DNA from: IMCC45349 sp047219225
GTDB lineage: Bacteria; Bacteroidota; Bacteroidia; Flavobacteriales; Flavobacteriaceae
Direction: 5' to 3'
Assembly (NCBI RefSeq): GCF_047219225.1
Contig: NZ_CP178208.1
Span: 1,488,001-1,552,000, forward strand
Length of the DNA: 64,000 nucleotides
Shown here: positions 19,515-27,123 of the stretch, piece after piece
Position numbering within the stretch: the stretch's first letter is position 1
How the letters are laid out: every line of letters starts with the position of its first letter
Notes under the pieces: model-generated
What the model was told of the DNA's origin: nothing
What the model saw: the letters and a program-made list of their open reading frames with translations, nothing else
Databases searched by the model: none
Position numbers and translations under genes: made by a program

Positions 19515-19545
19515 TATTTTAATAACGATTAAAGTTATTAAAATA
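19515..19545. promoter_or_regulatory. Perfect 12-bp inverted repeat before the serine hydrolase gene
   Basis: TATTTTAATAAC (19515-19526) and GTTATTAAAATA (19534-19545) are perfect inverted copies around a seven-base loop. The element ends nine bases before the hydrolase start, in the only gap of about 50 bases in this part of the run. It has no U tract, so an operator or mRNA processing hairpin is as likely as a terminator. Confidence 0.5.
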
Positions 19546-19557
19546 GCATTTAAGAAA

Positions 19558-20079
19558 CTATTTTACTTTCGATTTTCGCTTTCTTTTTTCTTTGTAGAAT
19601 GCTTTATCTGCGATATAAATTGTTTTTTCAATTTGTGTAAACACAATACCTTCCTTGTTTATAATATCAAGGGATTTGACGAGATTAAATTCACCGTCTT
19701 CAAGTACTCTTTGTTTAATATTTTTAATTTCTTCTGAGGAAAAATTAAATTCTGCAAAGACATCTTCTTTTGCTGGTCGCTTAAAACGTATTTGCGATGC
19801 TTTATCCCAAACAACATAATCCTCTTTTAATATATTAATCAGTTGAATCATATAAATAGGATCGGTTGCCGAAAATAAGCTGCCACCAAAAATGGATCCT
19901 ACATAATTCTTGTTTTTGATGCTTAGAGGGATTTTTATTTTGACGCGTAATAAGTCTTCAGAAACTTCAATAACTTTTCCAGTTGACCTTCTATACATTG
20001 GCGACAAATTGAAGCCATATTTAAAAATTTGTTGATCAGAAAGGAAGTTTCTTAATATTTTGGTAAGTGTTTGGTACAT
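19558..20079 (-). CDS. DUF4442 hotdog-fold protein
   Basis: A 173-residue protein matching the DUF4442 family, hotdog-fold relatives of acyl-CoA thioesterases (NYVGSIFGGSLFSATDPIYMIQL, with the GGSLFSATDP helix). The C-terminus is strongly basic. Predicted cytoplasmic; acyl substrate unknown. Its start lies three bases after the ogt stop, so it is co-transcribed with ogt. Confidence 0.8.
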   Translation of the reverse strand: MYQTLTKILRNFLSDQQIFKYGFNLSPMYRRSTGKVIEVSEDLLRVKIKIPLSIKNKNYVGSIFGGSLFSATDPIYMIQLINILKEDYVVWDKASQIRFKRPAKEDVFAEFNFSSEEIKNIKQRVLEDGEFNLVKSLDIINKEGIVFTQIEKTIYIADKAFYKEKRKRKSKVK

Positions 20080-20082
20080 GTT

Positions 20083-20568
20083 TTAAAACAGTGATTGCTG
20101 TTTATATGGACTTTCGTGGTTTAAAAGCCACTGTTTTCTGCTCAAACCTCCAGCGTATCCCGTTAAACTACCATCGGTTCCTATAACACGATGACAAGGA
20201 ATGATAATCCATAAAGGATTTTTCCCATTAGCACTAGCAGCAGCTCTAATAACTTTTACGTCTCCTAATTGTTTCGCTAAGTCTAAATATGAAATGGTTT
20301 TTCCATAAGGAATAGTACTTAATTGCTCCCAAACACGTTTTTGAAAATCTGTTCCTTGAGGGTTTAAGTTGAGGTTAAATTGTTGTCTAGTACCATTAAA
20401 ATACTCTTGAAGTTGATAAACACAATCCTCTAAAATTTCAGGTATCACTGAAGTAATTTCTGCTAAATCATTATTTAAAACAGTAACTGATGATATACCA
20501 TCAACATTACCGCAAATTTTAGCGATTCCTAGAGGTGTGTTTATGTATGCTTCCTCATTCATTTGCAT
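20083..20568 (-). CDS. ogt: Methylated-DNA--protein-cysteine methyltransferase
   Basis: A 161-residue O6-alkylguanine repair protein. The acceptor Cys125 is in IIPCHRVIG; the preceding RAAASANGKNPLWI helix and YxGGLSRKQWLLNHE tail are typical of Ogt/AGT. It transfers the alkyl group from DNA to itself. It begins inside the end of the CNNM gene (14-base overlap with the first ATG; the second ATG at 20562 would leave eight), so translation is probably coupled. Confidence 0.94.
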   Translation of the reverse strand: MQMNEEAYINTPLGIAKICGNVDGISSVTVLNNDLAEITSVIPEILEDCVYQLQEYFNGTRQQFNLNLNPQGTDFQKRVWEQLSTIPYGKTISYLDLAKQLGDVKVIRAAASANGKNPLWIIIPCHRVIGTDGSLTGYAGGLSRKQWLLNHESPYKQQSLF

Positions 20569-21685
20569 TTTGACTTTTACCTTCCTCTATAAGTCCTAAG
20601 CGTTTAGCACGTGCTTCCCAGCTTTTTCTTGCTAACATTTGTAAATCTGCTACATTATCGCTTTCGTCCATAATTTCTATACCTAAAAGTGTTTCAATTA
20701 CATCTTCCATAGTAACCAAACCACTAACCGAACCATACTCATCTACAACCAAAGCCATGTGGTTTTTATTGTGAACTAATTGATCCAAAAGTTGTTGGAT
20801 GGGAAGGTTACGATTGGTAACTATAATATCGCGTTTTACTTCTGCTAATTTTTTATGACCATTATGGTTGGCCATTTCTTTATAAACATCGTCTTTTAAA
20901 ACAAGTCCAATAATATTGTCTGATGAATCTTTATATACTGGAATTCTAGAAAATCTTAAGGTTTGATTTTCATTAAAAAATTCTTCAACAGTCATATTCT
21001 CATCAGCACTTTTCATAACAGTTCTAGGTGTCATGATATCTTTAGCTAATACATCTTTAAAGGCAAGCATGTTTTTAATGACCTTACTTTCGGATTCATG
21101 AAAAACACCTTCTTCATGAGCAATATCTGTCATAGCATGAAAATCTTCACGACTTAAAACGCTTCCATGATGCCCTTTACCTCCAATTAGTTTTGTTGTA
21201 AGTTGAAGTAACCACAAAATTCCTGTCCATTTTAATGGGAAAATTAAAACATGTAATGCTTTAGCTGTAAAATTTGCAAGTTGTTTCCAGTAAGTAGCAC
21301 CAATAGTTTTAGGTATAATCTCTGAAGCCACTAAAATAAGAATAGTCATTATTGTTGACACAACACCAACCATAACATCTTCGGTGTAGTTAATGCCAAA
21401 AACTGTTTTTACTTCTGTTCCATACATTTCGGCATAAGCCACTTTAGCTTGTACACCAACCAAAATTGCACCCACTGTATGTGCGATAGTGTTAAGTGTT
21501 AAAATTGCGATTAAAGGTCTGTCAACATCTTTTTTAAGTGCTTCTAAAGCGTCTGCATAGGTTTTTCCTTCTTTCTTTTTAACATTGATAAAAGTAGGTG
21601 TAATACTAAGTAATACTGCTTCTAAAATAGAACACAAAAAGGAAAAGAATATGGAAATGATTCCATAAAATATAAGTAAGCTCAT
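20555..21685 (-). CDS. CNNM/DUF21 membrane protein with paired CBS domains
   Basis: A 376-residue inner-membrane protein: a DUF21 (CNNM) domain with about four hydrophobic segments in residues 1-165 and two CBS domains (about 190-340; MTPRTVMKSA, VVDEYGSVSGLVTMEDVIETLLG). Relatives (CorB/CorC, YfjD) take part in magnesium efflux or sensing. The usual C-terminal CorC_HlyC domain is missing, as the protein stops shortly after CBS2. It overlaps ogt by 14 bases. Confidence 0.85.
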   Translation of the reverse strand: MSLLIFYGIISIFFSFLCSILEAVLLSITPTFINVKKKEGKTYADALEALKKDVDRPLIAILTLNTIAHTVGAILVGVQAKVAYAEMYGTEVKTVFGINYTEDVMVGVVSTIMTILILVASEIIPKTIGATYWKQLANFTAKALHVLIFPLKWTGILWLLQLTTKLIGGKGHHGSVLSREDFHAMTDIAHEEGVFHESESKVIKNMLAFKDVLAKDIMTPRTVMKSADENMTVEEFFNENQTLRFSRIPVYKDSSDNIIGLVLKDDVYKEMANHNGHKKLAEVKRDIIVTNRNLPIQQLLDQLVHNKNHMALVVDEYGSVSGLVTMEDVIETLLGIEIMDESDNVADLQMLARKSWEARAKRLGLIEEGKSQNANE

Positions 21686-21724
21686 TAATTGTTTTTTGTT
21701 AAGCTAATTTAAGGAATTAAACGG

Positions 21725-22114
21725 TTAGTTAATAACCTTAATAAGATACTTGAAGATATTTCTAATTTCATCGTCATTTAAATTTGGAAATGGTATGCAC
21801 TCCGCATTAAAAGTGTTCTCTCTTAATCGCTCTTCATTTCTTACAAATTTTAAAAAAGTCTCTAGATGATAATTTTTTATTTTGTTTTGAAGAAGAGGAG
21901 GGTCAATATTACCTGTTAATGGATGACAAGCTAAACAATTTGTATAAAATAATTGTTGACCTAATTCTTCTTTAATGCTTAAAGAGTCTTTTACTATTTC
22001 ATTTTCTGTTAAAGGAAAATCTTTTGTGCCGCAAACTGAAACTGTATTGATTCTAATAATTAAATACAGAGCTAAAAGAATTACTAATGCAAAGATGAAA
22101 ACAATTTTTTTCAA
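21725..22114 (-). CDS. Membrane-anchored monoheme c-type cytochrome without Met ligand
   Basis: A 129-residue protein with one N-terminal membrane segment (residues 4-21) and a single heme site CLACH (Cys60, Cys63, His64). The position where related cytochromes have a Met-Pro ligand loop reads CIPFPNL (Cys106), and there is no Met anywhere except the initiator, so the sixth ligand must be Cys106, His83 or nothing. It is located between hemB and the CNNM gene with gaps of 3 and 39 bases. Periplasmic electron transfer or sensing is likely; the partner is unknown. Confidence 0.82.
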   Translation of the reverse strand: MKKIVFIFALVILLALYLIIRINTVSVCGTKDFPLTENEIVKDSLSIKEELGQQLFYTNCLACHPLTGNIDPPLLQNKIKNYHLETFLKFVRNEERLRENTFNAECIPFPNLNDDEIRNIFKYLIKVIN

Positions 22115-22117
22115 GTC

Positions 22118-23107
22118 TTAAGAAATCAATTTTACAATGTCTTTAGCAAAATAACTTGCTATAATATCTGCACCAGCACGTTTAAATGCCATGGTAGATT
22201 CTAGCATAATTTGGTCGTGATTTAACCATCCTTTTTCAGCAGCAGCTTTAATCATAGCATATTCACCACTTACTTGATATACAGCCACAGGAACATCAAA
22301 TTCATTTTTTACTTCACGTACAATATCAAGGTAAGCCATTCCAGGTTTTACCATAACAATATCTGCACCTTCGTCAATATCCATTTCGGTTTCGCGAAGT
22401 GCTTCAAAACGGTTAGCATAGTCCATTTGGTAAGTCTTTTTGTCTTTTGGAACATCTACCATATCTACAGGAGCAGAGTCTAGAGCATCTCTAAAAGGAC
22501 CATAAAAAGCAGAAGCATATTTAGCAGAATAGCTCATTATTCCAGTATCGATAAAACCTTCGTCCTCTAAAGCTTCACGTATAGTTAAAATACGCCCATC
22601 CATCATATCACTTGGTGCTACAAAGTCAGCTCCAGCTTGCGCATGTGAAATACTCATGTCTGCTAATACTTCAGCAGTTTCATCATTAATAATTTTGCCA
22701 TTTTCAATAATTCCATCATGTCCATAAGCCGAATATGGATCTAAAGCAACATCAGTCATAACCAACATATGTGGACATGCATTTTTTACGGTTTTTATAG
22801 CACGTTGCATTAATCCATTAGGGTTTAAAGCTTCAGTACCTTTGTTATCTTTTAAATTATCAGGGACTTTTACAAATAGCAATACCGATTTTAATCCAAG
22901 CTTCCAAAGTTCTTTAACTTCATTTTCTAGTAAGTCTAGACTATATCTGTAATAATTAGGCATAGATGCAATTTCTTCTTTTACACCTTTACCTTCAACC
23001 ACAAATAATGGTACTAAAAAATCGTTTGGAGAAATTATAGTTTCTCTAACTAAGCTTCGTATAGCTTGGTTTTGTCTTAATCGTCTATTTCTTTTTAATG
23101 GAAACAT
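22118..23107 (-). CDS. hemB: Porphobilinogen synthase (delta-aminolevulinate dehydratase)
   Basis: A 329-residue HemB, which condenses two 5-aminolevulinates to porphobilinogen. Schiff-base lysines are Lys196 (SYSAKYASAFYGP) and Lys254 (MVKPGMAYLDI). The metal loop reads TDVALDPYSAYGHDG (residues 118-132) with Asp/Ala in place of the Cys triad, so this is the zinc-independent, magnesium-type enzyme. It is separated by three bases from the cytochrome c gene and eight from the hotdog gene, inside the heme operon. Confidence 0.96.
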   Translation of the reverse strand: MFPLKRNRRLRQNQAIRSLVRETIISPNDFLVPLFVVEGKGVKEEIASMPNYYRYSLDLLENEVKELWKLGLKSVLLFVKVPDNLKDNKGTEALNPNGLMQRAIKTVKNACPHMLVMTDVALDPYSAYGHDGIIENGKIINDETAEVLADMSISHAQAGADFVAPSDMMDGRILTIREALEDEGFIDTGIMSYSAKYASAFYGPFRDALDSAPVDMVDVPKDKKTYQMDYANRFEALRETEMDIDEGADIVMVKPGMAYLDIVREVKNEFDVPVAVYQVSGEYAMIKAAAEKGWLNHDQIMLESTMAFKRAGADIIASYFAKDIVKLIS

Positions 23108-23115
23108 AATAACTG

Positions 23116-23547
23116 TTATTTATATCCTATTTCTTCTGTTAAAGCTACTTTACTTTTAGCAAAATGACCAATTCCGAAAGCAATTTCTTTTCCTTCTTCA
23201 TTTTGTAATATACTTTCGGCGATAAATAGGTTTTTAGATTTAAATTTTACTCTGCCAACTGCAGTGATCACACCTTTATTGGCTGGTCTTATAAGGTTTA
23301 TATTAAAATTTGTTGTTAAAACAAATACATCTTTAACAATAGAATTTACAGCAAAAAATGCCGCATCATCTAATAATTTAAAATAAACTGAGCCATGAAT
23401 TGCTCCTAAAGCATGAAAATATTTAGGCTCAATAGTTAGTTTAATCTCAGCAAATTCTTCTTCAACTCTAATTTCTGTACTTTGGTAAATTTCTTTATTG
23501 AAATTTGCACCAAGATACATGTTTTCTAATTTTTTGAAGTGAGACAT
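23116..23547 (-). CDS. PaaI-type hotdog thioesterase
   Basis: A 143-residue hotdog protein with the PaaI signature AIHGSVYFKLLDDAAFFA and VTTNFNINLIRPA strands. Such proteins hydrolyse small acyl- or aryl-CoA esters; substrate unknown. Its start overlaps the hemF stop by one base, so it is coupled to hemF although it has no known role in heme synthesis. Confidence 0.85.
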   Translation of the reverse strand: MSHFKKLENMYLGANFNKEIYQSTEIRVEEEFAEIKLTIEPKYFHALGAIHGSVYFKLLDDAAFFAVNSIVKDVFVLTTNFNINLIRPANKGVITAVGRVKFKSKNLFIAESILQNEEGKEIAFGIGHFAKSKVALTEEIGYK

Positions 23548-24449
23548 TATACCCAGTTTTTAGGTTGTTTTAGTACTGCCAAAAGTTTCTCTTCGTCACT
23601 GCCTTCTTCAGGATGATGGTCATAAACCCATTGTACATGAGGAGGCAAGCTCATTAATATACTTTCAATTCTTCCGTTTGTTTTTAAACCAAATAAAGTA
23701 CCTTTATCGTGTACTAAATTGAATTCAACATAACGTCCTCGACGTATTTCTTGCCAGTTTCTTTGTGCTTGTGTGTATGGTAAATCTTTTCTTTTTTCGA
23801 CAATTGGTACGTAAGCTTCAAGGAAACTATTACCAACTTCGGTAACAAAATTATACCAATTTTCCATGGACATATTTTCTGAAGCTTTACAGTAATCAAA
23901 AAATAAACCACCTACACCTCTGGCTTCATTGCGATGTGTGTTATGAAAATATTCATCACAACGTGCTTTATAGTTTGGATAAAATGCTGTGTCGTGCTTA
24001 TCGCAAGCAATTTTACAAGTTTGATGAAAATGAACAGCATCTTCTTCAAATAAATAGTAAGGCGTTAAATCTTGTCCGCCACCAAACCAACTGTCTACAA
24101 TAGTTTCATCTGCATCATACATTTCAAAATAACGCCAATTTGCATGAACAGTAGGTACCATTGGGCTTTTTGGGTGTAATACTAAACTTAAACCACAAGC
24201 AAAAAAATCAACATCTCCAACTTTAAAGTAAGCTTGCATTGATTTTGGAAGTTTACCATGAACTGCTGAAATATTTACACCACCTTTTTCAAAGACATTC
24301 CCATTTTCGATAACACGAGTACGACCGCCACCTCCTTCGGGACGTTTCCATAGGTCTTGTTGAAATTTGGCTTTTCCATCAATTGCCTCTAAAGAAGATG
24401 TAATGGTATCTTGTAAATCTTGTATGTATTGATAAAATTTATCTTTCAT
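23547..24449 (-). CDS. hemF: Oxygen-dependent coproporphyrinogen III oxidase
   Basis: A 300-residue HemF, which decarboxylates coproporphyrinogen III to protoporphyrinogen IX using oxygen. Signatures are GGGGRTRVIENG, VHANWRYFEMYD, DSWFGGGQDLTPYY and the C-terminal RRGRYVEFNLVHDKGTLFGL. The presence of HemF and no HemN in the window points to aerobic heme synthesis. It follows the isomerase gene after six bases and overlaps the hotdog gene by one. Confidence 0.97.
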   Translation of the reverse strand: MKDKFYQYIQDLQDTITSSLEAIDGKAKFQQDLWKRPEGGGGRTRVIENGNVFEKGGVNISAVHGKLPKSMQAYFKVGDVDFFACGLSLVLHPKSPMVPTVHANWRYFEMYDADETIVDSWFGGGQDLTPYYLFEEDAVHFHQTCKIACDKHDTAFYPNYKARCDEYFHNTHRNEARGVGGLFFDYCKASENMSMENWYNFVTEVGNSFLEAYVPIVEKRKDLPYTQAQRNWQEIRRGRYVEFNLVHDKGTLFGLKTNGRIESILMSLPPHVQWVYDHHPEEGSDEEKLLAVLKQPKNWV

Positions 24450-24455
24450 AGTTTT

Positions 24456-24803
24456 TTAAATCATTGATTTATTGCAGTAAGTTGATTTTTCAAAGTCTCT
24501 AATATTAATTGCAACAAATGGAATGTTGGAAAACATTTTATTTAAAACGGTTACAATTTCCTTTGACAAATTTGCTTTTTGTTCGGTAGTTCTACCTTCC
24601 ATAATATTTGCAAATACATGAATAAAATCTTCTTGTTTTCCTCCTACAAGATAGTTTTCGTTGAAAGGGTTTAATCTTACTTTTATATCTGATTCTTCAA
24701 AAAGACCTGTTTTTGTAGCAGCTTTATGAACGCTTTCTAGAATATCTTTAGGTTGCTGAATTTCAAATATGGTACTTGAACAATCTATTACAAAATGTGG
24801 CAT
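24456..24803 (-). CDS. 5-carboxymethyl-2-hydroxymuconate isomerase family protein
   Basis: A 115-residue protein of the tautomerase superfamily. Starting at ATG 24803 gives MPHFVIDCS, exposing Pro1 after Met removal, the catalytic base of this family; the upstream in-frame ATG at 24842 would bury it and overlap the GNAT gene. The C-terminal region AINIRDFEKSTYCNKSMI resembles CHMI enzymes of homoprotocatechuate degradation. No other such pathway genes are nearby, so the true substrate in this heme operon is open. Confidence 0.78.
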   Translation of the reverse strand: MPHFVIDCSSTIFEIQQPKDILESVHKAATKTGLFEESDIKVRLNPFNENYLVGGKQEDFIHVFANIMEGRTTEQKANLSKEIVTVLNKMFSNIPFVAINIRDFEKSTYCNKSMI

Positions 24804-24810
24804 AATATGA

Positions 24811-25344
24811 TTATTTATATAATTCGTATAACTCCATGTCAAGAGGACTTTCTCCTGGTGGTGTATATTTATTTTTTAATGTTTCTTGCCAAATAAAATG
24901 GTTTTTTTTGGCAACTTGAACACTTGATAAGTTGTTTTTATGAACGATTATTTGAAGCGTATTAAGTCCTAAGTTTTCAAAAGCATGTTTAGAAAGTGCT
25001 TTTATACTTTTACTTGTAATGCCTTTTCCTTCGAAAGGATAGCCAATAGCGTAAGCAAATTCACCTTGCTTTTTTTTCCAGTCTAGTTCTTTAATATAAA
25101 CGAGTCCAACTAAAGCGTTTGAATTTTGTTCTTTTATGGTAAATAGAAATTCTTCGTTTAATCGAAATTGAGTTGTTTTCTTTTTAGTGAAATAAGAGGC
25201 TAAATCTGGAGTTAAATTTTGAGCTAAGGTCTTTGGGAAATAACGTTTTAAGCGATCTTCGTTTGCTACAGCAAAATCGCAAAGTTTCCAAGCGTCTTTT
25301 TCTTGAATAGGATGTATGTTATATGTGTCAAAAGTTGCTACCAA
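24811..25344 (-). CDS. GNAT N-acetyltransferase, RimJ/RimL-like
   Basis: A 177-residue acetyltransferase. The acetyl-CoA loop is the degenerate YPFEGKGITSKSI, preceded by GEFAYAIG and followed by NTLQIIVHKNNLSSVQVAKKNHF, the order of RimJ/RimL-type N-terminal acetyltransferases. Cytoplasmic; acceptor unknown. It sits two bases after the EI24 gene and seven before the isomerase gene. Confidence 0.85.
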   Translation of the reverse strand: MVATFDTYNIHPIQEKDAWKLCDFAVANEDRLKRYFPKTLAQNLTPDLASYFTKKKTTQFRLNEEFLFTIKEQNSNALVGLVYIKELDWKKKQGEFAYAIGYPFEGKGITSKSIKALSKHAFENLGLNTLQIIVHKNNLSSVQVAKKNHFIWQETLKNKYTPPGESPLDMELYELYK

Positions 25345-25346
25345 AC

Positions 25347-26093
25347 TTATACAATATCTTTATTAGAATCGAGCAATTCAATGGTTTTAGTTGAGGCAGC
25401 AGTTACAGATAAAGGTAACACTAAAATTACACCAATTATAGGAATTAATAAAATTGCAAGAAAACCAAGACCATTGCCAATGGCTGTGCCTCGGTTTTTT
25501 CTAACAAAAGACAAACTTTCGTTATACTTTAAATGACGTTCTAAGGTGTAATCCATATTACCAAACCCAGCATAATAAGCTTGAACCACAAATATTAGTA
25601 AAGATGTAAACCATCCAATTACTGGGATTAATCCAACCATAAAAATTAAAATGGTTAGCATTAACTCCATGCCTAAATTTCTAACATTTATACGAATACC
25701 TCTCCATAATTGTTGTTGAAAAGAAGTGTTTCTATGGGTGTGTTTTTCACCTAAGAGATGTAATTCTATTTTTTCGGAAACAGCACTCATAAAAGGTGCT
25801 GATAAAGCCATTATTATATGCTTAAATAAAATTAATCCTAAAGCAAGAATAAGTAAACCACTAAAAACTTCTACTATGGCTGAAAAAGTGTTTTTTCCCC
25901 ATTCCCAAATCCAAACTTTAGAGATGAAGGTTCCTAAATTATCGGAAAAACCATACGCAGAAACTCCAATTATTATAGCAGTAACTATGCTAATAATAAT
26001 TGGTATTGCAAAAAACTTCCAGAGCTTAAGCTTGGATATTAGAGCAAAAGCTCCAAAATAGGCTTGTATGCTCTTAAAAACAGCTTTAAGCAT
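25347..26093 (-). CDS. EI24 domain membrane protein (CysZ-like)
   Basis: A 248-residue inner-membrane protein with about four to six hydrophobic stretches (about 25-50, 75-100, 145-175, 210-235) and an EI24-family pattern (APFMSAVSEKIE, YTLERHLKYNESLSFVRKNRG). E. coli CysZ, of the same family, imports sulfate, but family members differ and no sulfur genes are adjacent. It overlaps the hemE end by eight bases. Confidence 0.82.
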   Translation of the reverse strand: MLKAVFKSIQAYFGAFALISKLKLWKFFAIPIIISIVTAIIIGVSAYGFSDNLGTFISKVWIWEWGKNTFSAIVEVFSGLLILALGLILFKHIIMALSAPFMSAVSEKIELHLLGEKHTHRNTSFQQQLWRGIRINVRNLGMELMLTILIFMVGLIPVIGWFTSLLIFVVQAYYAGFGNMDYTLERHLKYNESLSFVRKNRGTAIGNGLGFLAILLIPIIGVILVLPLSVTAASTKTIELLDSNKDIV

Positions 26094-27111
26094 TATATTC
26101 TTTTACAGCATCTATAAATGCTTTGGCGTTGTCTAAAGGAATATTAGGTAAAATACCATGACCTAAGTTTACAATGTATTTATCCTTACCAAAAGCATCA
26201 ATCATTTGGTGAACCATTTTCTTGATTTCGGCAGGAGGAGATAACAACCTAGAAGGGTCAAAATTACCTTGTAATGTAATGTTTCCACCTGTTAAATAAC
26301 GTGCGTTTTCAGGAGAACATGTCCAATCTACTCCTAATGCAGATGCATTACTTTTTGCCATTTCACCTAAAGCAAACCAACAGCCTTTACCAAATGCGAT
26401 TACAGGTGCATCATCTTTTAATGCTTCAATAATTTGGTTAATGTATTGCCATGAGAACTCCTGATAATCGGTTGGAGAAAGCATACCTCCCCAAGAATCA
26501 AAAACTTGTACAGCATTTACACCTGCTTTTACTTTTTCTTTAAGATAAGCAATAGTAGTATCTGTGATTTTTTGTAGTAATTGATGAGCAGCAATAGGGT
26601 TTGTAAAACAAAGCTCTTTTGCTTTGTCAAAGTTTTTACTGCCTTGACCTTGTACCATATAACATAGTATTGTCCAAGGGGATCCAGCGAAACCTATTAA
26701 AGGGATTTCATCGTTTAATAATTCTTTTGTTGCTTTTATAGCTTGATATACATAATCAAGTTCAACGGTAACATCAGGAACAATTACATTGTCTACATCT
26801 TTTTGAGTGCGAATTGGATTTGGAAGGTAAGGTCCAAAATTTGGTTTCATTTGCACTTCTACATTCATTGCTTGCGGAATTACTAGAATATCGCTAAATA
26901 AAATAGCGGCATCCATTCCGTATCTTCTAATAGGTTGAACTGTGATTTCACTAGCAAGTTCTGGAGTACGACATCTTGTAAAGAAGTCGTATTTTTCTCT
27001 TATGGCTATAAATTCTGGTAAATAACGTCCAGCTTGACGCATCATCCACACTGGAGGACGTTGTACAGTTTCTCCTTTTAGTGCTCTTAAAAATAAATCG
27101 TTCTTAATCAT
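26086..27111 (-). CDS. hemE: Uroporphyrinogen decarboxylase
   Basis: A 341-residue HemE, converting uroporphyrinogen III to coproporphyrinogen III. The N-terminal RPPVWMMRQAGRYLPE carries substrate-binding Arg25 and Arg29, and the essential Asp74 is in LFSDILVIP. Length is normal. It lies 12 bases after the hemC-hemD fusion gene and overlaps the EI24 gene by eight, so it belongs to the same transcript. Confidence 0.97.
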   Translation of the reverse strand: MIKNDLFLRALKGETVQRPPVWMMRQAGRYLPEFIAIREKYDFFTRCRTPELASEITVQPIRRYGMDAAILFSDILVIPQAMNVEVQMKPNFGPYLPNPIRTQKDVDNVIVPDVTVELDYVYQAIKATKELLNDEIPLIGFAGSPWTILCYMVQGQGSKNFDKAKELCFTNPIAAHQLLQKITDTTIAYLKEKVKAGVNAVQVFDSWGGMLSPTDYQEFSWQYINQIIEALKDDAPVIAFGKGCWFALGEMAKSNASALGVDWTCSPENARYLTGGNITLQGNFDPSRLLSPPAEIKKMVHQMIDAFGKDKYIVNLGHGILPNIPLDNAKAFIDAVKEYNA

Positions 27112-27123
27112 AGTGTTTATGCG

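Noticed and set aside
24804..24842. Longer form of the CHMI-type isomerase
   Set aside because: It would bury the catalytic Pro that must follow the initiator Met and would overlap the GNAT gene.
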